Assembly (NCBI RefSeq): GCF_001028705.1
Contig: NZ_CP011770.1
Location: 1,739,501-1,803,500, forward strand
From: Croceicoccus naphthovorans
Lineage (GTDB): Bacteria > Pseudomonadota > Alphaproteobacteria > Sphingomonadales > Sphingomonadaceae
Direction of reading: 5' to 3'
DNA length: 64,000 bases
Below are positions 44,466 to 51,779 of the stretch, one piece after another (within the stretch, counting starts at the first letter, position 1; every line of letters starts with the position of its first letter). A program made the translations under genes and the position numbers. The notes under the pieces were generated by a model, which was not told the DNA's origin, ran no database searches, and worked only from the letters and a program-made list of their open reading frames with translations.

Positions 44466-45446
44466 TTAGGCGGCGAGCTTGCGGTGAAGCAAGCGGCGAT
44501 GTTCGATGGTCTTTCGCTTGATGGCTTCACGGCGCTTGATGATGGCGGGAGCCCTGCCGAAGTAGGCGTCTGCTGGCGTCACGTTGTTCAGGCTCTCGTG
44601 GTAGCGCTGGTGATTGTAGTGCTCCACGAACGCCTCGATCTGGGCCTCGAGGTCGCCGGGCAGGAAGTAGTTTTCCAGCAGGATGCGGTTCTTCAAGGTC
44701 TGGTGCCAGCGCTCGATCTTGCCCTGGGTTTGCGGATGCAACGGGGCTCCGCGCACGTGGCTCATCTGCTGGGCCTCGATGTACTCGGCGAGTTCGCCCG
44801 CGATGTAGCTGGGGCCATTGTCCGATAGTAGCCGGGGCTTGTGCAGAACCGTGGCGCTGTCGCAGCCCGATGCCTTGAGGGCCAGGTCCAGTGTGTCGGT
44901 GACGTCCTCGGCGCGCATGTTGGTGCACAGCTTCCAGGCGATGATGTAGCGCGAGTAGTCGTCGAGCACGGTCGAGAGGTACATCCAGCCCCACCCGATG
45001 ATCTTGAAGTAGGTGAAGTCGGTTTGCCATATCTCGTTCGGCCGGGTGGTCTTCGTGAGGAACTGGTCAGCGGCCTTGATCACGGTGTAGGCCGGACTGG
45101 TGATCAGATCATGGGCCTTCAACAGGCGGTAAACCGTGGCTTCCGACACGAAGTAGCGTTTCTCGTCGGTGAAGCGCACGGCCAGTTCGCGAGGGGAGAG
45201 TTCGGTCGCATCAAGCGCCATCTCGACGATCTGCGCGCGGATATCTTCGCCGATGCGGTTCCATACCCGGCTCGGTGCCGAGGGGCGATCCTCCAGCGCT
45301 TCAGGGCCGCCTTCGAGAAAGCGATCATACCAGCGGTAGAATGTCCGGCGAGGAATGCCGAGCTTGTGCAGTGTGTGCCTGGCGGGCAGGTGTGACTGTT
45401 CGACGATCTTGATGATCTCCAGCTTTTCCGTGGCGGGGTACCTCAT
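44466..45446 (-). CDS. IS3-family transposase OrfB (DDE)
   Basis: The 326-aa product has an N-terminal HTH_21-like part (LHKLGIPRRTFYRWYDRFLE) and an integrase core with DDE residues in QTDFTYFKIIG, LLSDNGPSYIA and PQTQGKIERWHQTLK. The ATG at 45446 overlaps the orfA stop (ATGA). The frame also continues upstream so that a -1 shift at the A7 tract in orfA (T at 45475-45481) would give the OrfAB fusion that catalyses transposition. Confidence 0.92.
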   Translation of the reverse strand: MRYPATEKLEIIKIVEQSHLPARHTLHKLGIPRRTFYRWYDRFLEGGPEALEDRPSAPSRVWNRIGEDIRAQIVEMALDATELSPRELAVRFTDEKRYFVSEATVYRLLKAHDLITSPAYTVIKAADQFLTKTTRPNEIWQTDFTYFKIIGWGWMYLSTVLDDYSRYIIAWKLCTNMRAEDVTDTLDLALKASGCDSATVLHKPRLLSDNGPSYIAGELAEYIEAQQMSHVRGAPLHPQTQGKIERWHQTLKNRILLENYFLPGDLEAQIEAFVEHYNHQRYHESLNNVTPADAYFGRAPAIIKRREAIKRKTIEHRRLLHRKLAA

Positions 45447-45829
45447 TCGTCGTCGCCCCCATCCGCGATCATGCTTTTTTTGAGCAGGCGGTTCTCCAGC
45501 GTCAGGTCGGCGACGCATTCTTTCAGGGCACGGGCTTCGCGGCGCAGGTCCTGGACCTCGCCCGTGGTCGCAGCACGAGCGGTGTCGCCCGCGAGCCGGC
45601 GTTTTCCGGCTTCCATGAACTCTTTCGACCAGGTGTAGTACAGGCTCTGGGCAATGCCTTCGCGCCGGCACAGCTCGGCAATGCTGTCGTCACCGCGCAG
45701 TCCGTCGAGCACGATACGGATCTTGTCCTCGGCCGAGAAATGCCGCCGCGTCTGTCGGCGAATGTCTTTCACCACGGCTTCGGCAGAGGCCTTCGTCGGC
45801 GATTTTCGCAAGGAGGGTTTGGGCTTCAT
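45443..45829 (-). CDS. IS3-family transposase OrfA
   Basis: The 128-aa protein has the HTH of IS3 OrfA (HFSAEDKIRIVLDGLRGDDS, then IAELCRREGIAQSLYYTWSK) and a leucine-zipper-like C-terminus (LRREARALKECVADLTLENR). The start at 45829 (MKPKPSLRK) is chosen; a longer frame begins outside the element. The AAAAAAAG slippery run near its end probably mediates programmed frameshifting into orfB. Confidence 0.9.
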   Translation of the reverse strand: MKPKPSLRKSPTKASAEAVVKDIRRQTRRHFSAEDKIRIVLDGLRGDDSIAELCRREGIAQSLYYTWSKEFMEAGKRRLAGDTARAATTGEVQDLRREARALKECVADLTLENRLLKKSMIADGGDDE

Positions 45830-45882
45830 CTTCGTTCCTTCGTCACTACGACGAAGCCCAAACCCTCCTTCAATCTCAACAC

Positions 45883-46695
45883 CTAATCTGTGCCATGGGC
45901 GCTGACGCCGGACACCCAAGGCTCTAACATCGGTAATCTCGATTTTAGCATATTTAAAAAGCTTTCGGACCAGTGAGAGGCATCGGTTCGTTCCACAACT
46001 TCGAGACATTTTGCATGGCGTTCTAGCCGTTCACTCAAGGGCATTGTGAAGGCTGCATCAATTGCTCTCGCAGTCTCATCGATATCGTAGGGGTTTATCA
46101 GCAACGCATCTGTCATGTCCTCGGCTGCCCCCGCGAAGCGCGAAAGAACAAGGACCCCAGGATCCTCGCGATCCTGCGCAGCGACAAACTCTTTAGCGAC
46201 GAGATTCATTCCATCAGCCAGGGAGGTGACGAGACCACAGTGCGAGAGCCGATAGAGACGCCCGAGCTTTGAACGTGGAACCGAACGATTGATGAAGCGG
46301 ATAGGCGTCCAGTCAAGTTCTGCAAACTGCCCATTAATTTTACCGGTCAGGCCTTGGAGTTCATCTGTGACTTCCTGATACGCAGAAACCTCCTGACGTG
46401 TCGGCGGAGCTATTTGGATTAGGCACGGCCGGTTCTCGCTGTCACACGATTCAAGATAGCGGCCAAAAGCCTTAAAGCGGTTCGGCAAGCCCTTGGTATA
46501 ATCGAGGCGATCGACGCCGACAGCGAATTTCTCAGGCGCGCCGCTCGACCCGAAAGGGTTTGATCCATCGCGTTGCGCCTCGGTGCGGAACGCCGCGACA
46601 TCGATGCCGATTGGGAAGGAGCGCACGGTCGTTATTCGATCGCCAAATTTGATGGAGCCGTCGCTGAGGAGTTCGGACCTGTGATCGCGTCTCGC
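45883..46695 (-). pseudogene. otsA: otsA fragment (trehalose-6-phosphate synthase C-terminal part)
   Basis: The frame shows GT20 trehalose-phosphate synthase sequence from about one third of the protein onward: SFPIGID, FAVGVDRLDYTKGLPNRFKA, then YRLSHCGLVTSLADGMNLVA and SRFAGAAEDMTDALLINPYD. The N-terminal ~190 residues, including the glucose-6-phosphate site, are missing; an in-frame stop lies at 46696-46698. The 3' end is interrupted by the IS3 element, which adds a short tail and a stop. The enzyme cannot be active. It marks a former trehalose osmoprotection gene in this island. Confidence 0.85.
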
Positions 46696-46980
46696 TTATC
46701 TTGAACTCGCTTTCGTGCGATCATGTGCCAATCCCGCAACCCGCTTGGATTACGAAGGCGATTGCATGAATCTCTCTTTCGGTCGCAATTCGCTGGTCAT
46801 ATTTGCCAGACCGTGAGCAAGCCAAGGCTTGGCCGTGATCGATCTACGTGACATGGTTTGGCTCCGAGGATTGCCCCTTAGGCATGCTCGCGTAGTTGAT
46901 GGCGAACGGGACTGCTGCACTGTGCGCGCCAATCTGACTTCTGGGATAAGGGCACGACCGTGTCGCGAAAGGGGGATTGA

Positions 46981-48363
46981 ATGCTGGGAAAGCGAGCCGA
47001 GATCGATAGCCTGGGCGCGGTCGACGTGCCAGCGGACTGCTATTGGGGAGCGCAGACGCAGCGAAGCCTGATCAATTTTCCTTTTGCCAAACACGAGCGA
47101 ATGCCGTTGGAGGTCATTCACGCTCTGGCGACCATCAAACTGGCCGCGTCGCGCGTCAATCGTGTGCATGATTTGCCTGCAGATCTCGCCGATGCCGTGG
47201 AAACCGCCGCCCGCGAAGTGATCGCGGGGCAGCATGACGACCAGTTCCCGCTGCCGATCTGGCAGACCGGCAGCGGGACACACAGCAACATGAACGTCAA
47301 CGAGGTGATCGCCGGACGCGCCAACGAAATCCTTACCGGATCCCGAGGCGGCAAGAGCCCTGTGCACCCCAATGATCACGTCAACAAAAGCCAGTCATCC
47401 AACGACAGTTTCCCGACTGCAATGCATATCGCCACCACCCTGGCGGTTACGGATCGCCTGCTTCCTGCCCTGGATCGGCTGCGCACGGCGCTGGATGCCA
47501 AGGCACGGAGCTGGGACACCATCGTCAAGATCGGCCGAACGCATCTTCAGGATGCAACCCCGCTCACGCTCGGGCAGGAATTTTCCGGCTATGTTGCGCA
47601 GCTCGACGCCAATCGCATGGCCATCGACTTCGCTCTCCGGGAAGTCAGGTTGCTGGCGCAGGGCGGTACGGCGGTCGGCACGGGGCTAAATGCCCCCGAT
47701 GGCTTCGGTGAGGCGATGGCGTCCGAATTGTCCGATTTGACCGGATACGACTTCACGCCCGCTCCCAATCCGTTTGAGGCGCTTGCTTCGAACGATGCTT
47801 TGGTGCGACTGTCTGGCGCGCTTGGCGCGCTGGCCGTCGCGCTGACCAAGATCGCGAACGATATCCGCTGGCTCGCCTCGGGACCGCGCTCGGGCCTAGG
47901 CGAACTGAGCCTGCCGGCCAACGAGCCGGGAAGCTCGATCATGCCTGGCAAGGTCAACCCGTCGCAGTGCGAGATGCTGACGATGGTGGCGGCGCAAGTG
48001 ATCGGCAACCAGCATGCAGTCACCATCGGCGGCATGCAGGGTGCATTCGAACTCAACGTGTTCAAACCGATGATCGGTGCTGCGGTCATTCGCTCGATCA
48101 ATCTGCTCGCCACTGGCATGGCAAGCTTTGCCGAACGGTGTGTCGAGGGAATCGAGCCCAACCGTGCACGGATCGCGCAACTAGTCGACCAGTCATTGAT
48201 GCTGGTGACGGCGCTGGCGCCCGAGATTGGCTATGACAAGGCGTCGAAGATTGCCACCCACGCTCATGCCGAGGGGCTCACCCTGCGCGAGGCGGCGCTG
48301 GAACTCGGGCTGGTGGACGAAGCGACTTTCGATCGGCTGGTGCGGCCGGAATACATGACCTGA
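46981..48363 (+). CDS. fumC: Fumarate hydratase, class II
   Basis: FumC interconverts fumarate and malate. The 460-aa protein has [14 protein letters not shown], the catalytic His region [15 protein letters not shown], and the signature [15 protein letters not shown] with the flexible catalytic Ser loop. AAAGGGGG 7 nt upstream supports the ATG at 46981. FumC is the iron-free, oxidant-resistant class. The ~285 nt before it hold the break of the otsA fragment and presumably the fumC promoter; I see nothing else there. Confidence 0.96.
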   Translation: MLGKRAEIDSLGAVDVPADCYWGAQTQRSLINFPFAKHERMPLEVIHALATIKLAASRVNRVHDLPADLADAVETAAREVIAGQHDDQFPLPIWQTGSGTHSNMNVNEVIAGRANEILTGSRGGKSPVHPNDHVNKSQSSNDSFPTAMHIATTLAVTDRLLPALDRLRTALDAKARSWDTIVKIGRTHLQDATPLTLGQEFSGYVAQLDANRMAIDFALREVRLLAQGGTAVGTGLNAPDGFGEAMASELSDLTGYDFTPAPNPFEALASNDALVRLSGALGALAVALTKIANDIRWLASGPRSGLGELSLPANEPGSSIMPGKVNPSQCEMLTMVAAQVIGNQHAVTIGGMQGAFELNVFKPMIGAAVIRSINLLATGMASFAERCVEGIEPNRARIAQLVDQSLMLVTALAPEIGYDKASKIATHAHAEGLTLREAALELGLVDEATFDRLVRPEYMT

Positions 48364-48731
48364 ATCGGCGAATGCAAATCAGGGGTTCTCGCCGTGATCG
48401 GCTTCAAGCAGGTCGTCGGTTACTTCCCATCAGCATGGGATCACTACCCGCCGCGAAGATCGCATCGCGGAACGAGTTGCGCGTGACCAGCTCGCCACAG
48501 GCCATGCCGCCACCGGACGCCTCGCGCCAGCTGGCCGCGTCCGGCTATTCGGCAACACCGACGAAGCAAATCTTGTCATCGTCCTGGGACCGCGCGATGA
48601 AGCCTCGAACCGAGGCTTCCATACTTCCGCCTGATCAGCTCGTTCCCCCGCCGCCATGCCGAACGGAATTGTTCTTCCTTTTCGGGGTGAACTTCCCAGC
48701 GGTATGCCGCAACGATGGTTCCATCGCATGA
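48364..48731. other. Gap with possible gene remnant
   Basis: No standard gene is convincing here. On the plus strand 48398-48634 is an open frame without ATG, GTG or TTG near its beginning that reads like protein (HGITTRREDRIAERVARDQL, then VRLFGNTDEANLVIVLGPRD and EASNRGFHTSA). It could be the 3' end of a gene whose start was lost. I cannot assign a family. Frames on the other strand (48430-48729) look like shadows. Confidence 0.35.
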
Positions 48732-49136
48732 TCAGCGATAGGGCACGAAATCGCCGAGGAACACGACGCCGGTTGTGAAGCCAAGGGTTCTGTCCACGGT
48801 GCGAACGAAGTCCTGTTTACACAACTGGCCGCCAGTGCGCTCGATGACGAGCACATCCTGGGTATCGAGCGAATTGTCGGGCCTCGCGACATAGATCGTG
48901 TCGCCCGCATTGTAGACTACGGCGGTTTCGTCGATCACTGTGAGGCGATTGTCGGCAAAAGCAGAAATGCAGCTTTGCGGCTCGCCAGCAGTTCGCCCAG
49001 CGAGCATCTCGGCGAGGCGAGCCTCGCCCCTCTCGGCACTAGCCCCTATGGTGGAAGTCGCACAGCCGGACAGTGCGACCACCGCCAAGGAACTGGCAAT
49101 GGCGGTGGCGAACGGGTGTTTGGCGGGAGATGTCAT
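48732..49136 (-). CDS. Hypothetical lipoprotein
   Basis: The 134-aa protein starts at 49136 with a lipoprotein signal ending VALSGC. Its mature part contains two cysteines (QSCISAF and LCKQDF) and a hydrophobic C-terminus. I recognise no named domain; similar small lipoproteins recur in sphingomonads. An upstream in-frame start would add 20 residues before the signal and is rejected. Confidence 0.65.
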   Translation of the reverse strand: MTSPAKHPFATAIASSLAVVALSGCATSTIGASAERGEARLAEMLAGRTAGEPQSCISAFADNRLTVIDETAVVYNAGDTIYVARPDNSLDTQDVLVIERTGGQLCKQDFVRTVDRTLGFTTGVVFLGDFVPYR

Positions 49137-49226
49137 TGGTTTTCCTTCCCTGCCGACAAAGGGCCAAGATGCGCTTCGTCGACAATTCGGTTGCACAAGA
49201 AATGCGCTTGGTTTCGATCTCTATTA

Positions 49227-49466
49227 TCAGGCCACGATCACACCCATCGCCAACGCAATGCACAGCGCCGCACCTCCAAGCAGGACAGCGATCGCGACCA
49301 GCACTTCTTGCTTTGAATGACGTGCGCGTGTGTCAGAGGCGACCAGATCGGCTTTGCTCTCAAAGGCCGATGCAAGGCTGTTCAGGTGAAGCACGAGCCA
49401 GAAACCGGCCGCCAGCGAGGCGACGAAGCTGCTCGCAGCTGCAATTCCAATAATTGTGATCGACAT
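49227..49466 (-). CDS. Small two-span membrane protein
   Basis: The 79-aa protein has a first hydrophobic segment (residues 3-24, ITIIGIAAASSFVASLAAGF), a polar middle (ESKADLVASDTRARHSKQEV) and a second segment (56-79). AAAAGGGA lies 7-8 nt before its ATG, and an EcfG-like promoter is about 40 nt upstream. Function is unknown. Confidence 0.6.
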   Translation of the reverse strand: MSITIIGIAAASSFVASLAAGFWLVLHLNSLASAFESKADLVASDTRARHSKQEVLVAIAVLLGGAALCIALAMGVIVA

Positions 49467-49506
49467 ATTTCGTCCCTTTTCAGAGAGATGTGGACGATAA
49501 TATTTC

Positions 49507-49531
49507 AACGCACTTGGGCATGAATTGTTTC
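49507..49531 (-). promoter_or_regulatory. EcfG-like promoter for the small membrane protein
   Basis: On the minus strand: GAAAC (49531-49527), 16-bp spacer, CGTT (49510-49507), one base from the GGAAC-N16-CGTT consensus. It ends 40 nt before the ATG at 49466. Confidence 0.45.
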
Positions 49532-49651
49532 GAATTTGCCTGGATTCTCTAGCATCCATTAATCAGACATATCGAGACGCGATACCATTAGGCCCTACCC
49601 CGGCAGTCTCCAAGGTGCCTCGCGCTATATGTCGGGTATGCGCCAGTGCCG

Positions 49652-50992
49652 TCAGTCCGAATTAGACCGCCGGATTGGTTCGGTCGCTTGTTCTGTTGTC
49701 ACAGTCGGGTCAATGCGCCAGACGGTGTTGGAAACATCGTCGGCAATAAACAACGCGCGTCTCTCCCGATCATAGGCGACGCCCACAGGCCGCCCTCTTG
49801 CATGTCCGTCCTTGAGAAACCCGGTGGCTACATCGATGGGTTTGCCCGCTGGCCTGCCATTCGCGAATGGCACGAAGACCACCCTGTAACCCGAGGGATC
49901 CTTGCGATTCCAGCTGCCGTGCTGCCCGACAAAAGCGCCTTCGGTAAATGGCTCGCCCAGCCCGCCGCTCGTCGTAAAACTCAATCCAAGTGCTGCCACA
50001 TGAGAACCAAGCGCATAATCCGGGCGGATCGCCTTTTGCACGAGATCAGGACGTTGAGGCTGAATTCGAGGGTCAACATGCTGTCCATAATAGCTGTATG
50101 GCCATCCGTAGAATGCCCCTTCCCTGACCGAGGTCATGTAATCCGGCACGAGCTGCGGGCCCAGTTCGTCGCGTTCGTTTACAACCGTCCACAACGCGTC
50201 GGTCCACGGATTAATCGCAAGTGCGGTCGGGTTGCGTAAGCCGGACGCGAAAATGCGACTGGCGCCGGTTTCGGGATCGATTTCCCAGATGACGGCACGG
50301 TCTTCCTCCACATCCATACCGCGTTCGCCGACGTTGCTGTTCGATCCGATGCCAACATAAAGTTTCGAACCGTCCGAACTGGCCGTCATTGCCTTGGTCC
50401 AGTGATGATTGATCACTGCGGGCAACTTCGTCACCTCAACCGGGGGGCCAGATGCCTGTGTCATGCCATCAGTGTATTCGAACCGAAGCAAATTTCCCTG
50501 ATTGGCGACAAAGATCGAACCATCCACAAACGCGAGTCCGTAGGGAGCATCCAATCCTTTGGCGAAAGTTGTTTGCAAGTCGGTCTGCCCATCGCCGTCC
50601 GCATCGCGCAGCAGGGTAAGGCGGTCACCGCCCTCAACCGGACTTTTGCCTTGGCCTTTGATCCACCCGGCGATGACATCTTTTGGGCGTACCTTCGGCG
50701 CCTTGCCGCCCGACCCTTCCGCGACAAGAATGTCGCCGTTCGGCAGGATCAACAGCTGTCGCGGGATTTTCAGATTTTCTGCGATCGGTCGGATTTTGAA
50801 ACCGTCGGGGACCGTCGGCAACTCGCCATTCCATCCCGCAGGTGTCGGAATTTCCATAGCTGGAAGCAGAGCGTCGTTCTGTTCGGGAAGGTCCGGGTTC
50901 GCACCGGTCTGATCAAGCGAGGGATCGCTGGATGAACCGCATGCGCCGACGGTTATCGCCAAGGGCAAGACAGAAAGGAAAAGCCTGTTCAT
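49652..50992 (-). CDS. PQQ-dependent sugar (sorbosone-type) dehydrogenase, lipoprotein
   Basis: The 446-aa protein has a lipoprotein signal ending VGAC and a six-bladed beta-propeller typical of soluble glucose/sorbosone dehydrogenases: GLDAPYGLAFVDGSIFVANQ, HHWTKAMTASSDGSKLYVGI, GLRNPTALAINPWTDALW and GQHGSWNRKDPSGYRVVFVP. Such enzymes oxidise aldoses with PQQ in the periplasm. Its ATG overlaps the stop of the DUF2231 gene, placing it last in the oxidase operon. Electrons could pass through the cytochromes to the oxidase. No pqq biosynthesis gene is in the window. Confidence 0.85.
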   Translation of the reverse strand: MNRLFLSVLPLAITVGACGSSSDPSLDQTGANPDLPEQNDALLPAMEIPTPAGWNGELPTVPDGFKIRPIAENLKIPRQLLILPNGDILVAEGSGGKAPKVRPKDVIAGWIKGQGKSPVEGGDRLTLLRDADGDGQTDLQTTFAKGLDAPYGLAFVDGSIFVANQGNLLRFEYTDGMTQASGPPVEVTKLPAVINHHWTKAMTASSDGSKLYVGIGSNSNVGERGMDVEEDRAVIWEIDPETGASRIFASGLRNPTALAINPWTDALWTVVNERDELGPQLVPDYMTSVREGAFYGWPYSYYGQHVDPRIQPQRPDLVQKAIRPDYALGSHVAALGLSFTTSGGLGEPFTEGAFVGQHGSWNRKDPSGYRVVFVPFANGRPAGKPIDVATGFLKDGHARGRPVGVAYDRERRALFIADDVSNTVWRIDPTVTTEQATEPIRRSNSD

Positions 50993-51429
50993 GGGCGTTC
51001 CTCCCGTTGCTCGATACTCCCGTAGGCGATCACGGCTGCAATCAGGGCAAGCACCGTGCACACAGCGGAAAGGACCAGCCCGGTCATCCCCACTGAATGC
51101 CAACCGTCTCGCGCATGATGAAAAGCGTTGACGACGCCGGTTACGAACATCGCCGCGACCACAATGAGATAGAGCAATCCGCGCCCCCGCGCGTGCCGAG
51201 CATGTCCGAAAAACAGGCCCAGCACGGCGAAGAGCAGCAGGATCCCGGCAAAAAGATCGGCCCCGGCTATCAGCCACGATGCAAAGTTCGTCCACTGGAT
51301 TACGGCGGTGTTGTAATAGGCGATATCCGCCAACCATGCGGAAGGATAAAGCGCCACCGGAAAAGCCAAAACGATGGCATGCAGCGTGTTGGTAAAAGGT
51401 TGTTTTTGCAGGTTGACGGTGCGGTCCAT
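50989..51429 (-). CDS. DUF2231 membrane protein
   Basis: The 146-aa protein has four hydrophobic segments (about residues 15-36, 48-70, 85-105 and 112-135), with His pairs in LHAIVLAFP and NAFHHARDGWHS typical of DUF2231. The family often occurs beside cytochromes and may bind heme or quinone; its function is unproven. It overlaps the sugar dehydrogenase gene (ATGA), and 65 nt separate it from the small oxidase subunit gene. Confidence 0.82.
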   Translation of the reverse strand: MDRTVNLQKQPFTNTLHAIVLAFPVALYPSAWLADIAYYNTAVIQWTNFASWLIAGADLFAGILLLFAVLGLFFGHARHARGRGLLYLIVVAAMFVTGVVNAFHHARDGWHSVGMTGLVLSAVCTVLALIAAVIAYGSIEQREERP

Positions 51430-51494
51430 CGACTGCCTCTTCTCCTGTCCTCCCGCATCCAATCTGGATGAAGCGATTATCTCCCTCTCACCCT

Positions 51495-51779
51495 CTAACC
51501 CACGACTGCGGGTAAAGTGCCGAAAACAATTGCTGCAAGCGAGAGGCAGAGAGAGCCGACCGCTATAGTCGGTCGTGGCCGAGGCAGTCGAAAGGCCAGT
51601 ATGCCCATAGCAACCACGGCAAGGCAGGCAGCGATCAGCGCGATTCCGTTTGCAGTCGCCGTTCCGGGAAAGACGAGCGCCGCGCCATATGCGAGGATGA
51701 AGTGCCCTGCCCAAATTGCAAAAGCCAAGACCATCGTTCGATAGATCAACCGATCGTTCGGATTGCGTAACTCAGCCAC
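51495..51779 (-). CDS. Small membrane protein of the oxidase operon
   Basis: The 94-aa protein begins MAELRNPNDRLIYRTMVLAF, then AIWAGHFILAYGAALVF, with three membrane segments. It overlaps the end of the fused oxidase gene by 8 nt. Its size and place suggest an accessory subunit like CoxP/subunit IV of CoxMNOP-type oxidases, but sequence alone does not prove this. Confidence 0.65.
   Translation of the reverse strand: MAELRNPNDRLIYRTMVLAFAIWAGHFILAYGAALVFPGTATANGIALIAACLAVVAMGILAFRLPRPRPTIAVGSLCLSLAAIVFGTLPAVVG

Larger units (their letters stand above)
44410..45894 (-). mobile_element. IS3-family insertion sequence (about 1.49 kb)
   Basis: The ends TGGCACAGAT (44410-44419) and ATCTGTGCCA (45885-45894) form a perfect 10-bp inverted repeat that continues imperfectly inward. 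Between them lie orfA and orfB typical of IS3. No target-site duplication is apparent (ATT before, TGG after), which suggests later rearrangement of a flank. The right end sits in the 3' end of an otsA fragment and provides its stop codon. Confidence 0.85.
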
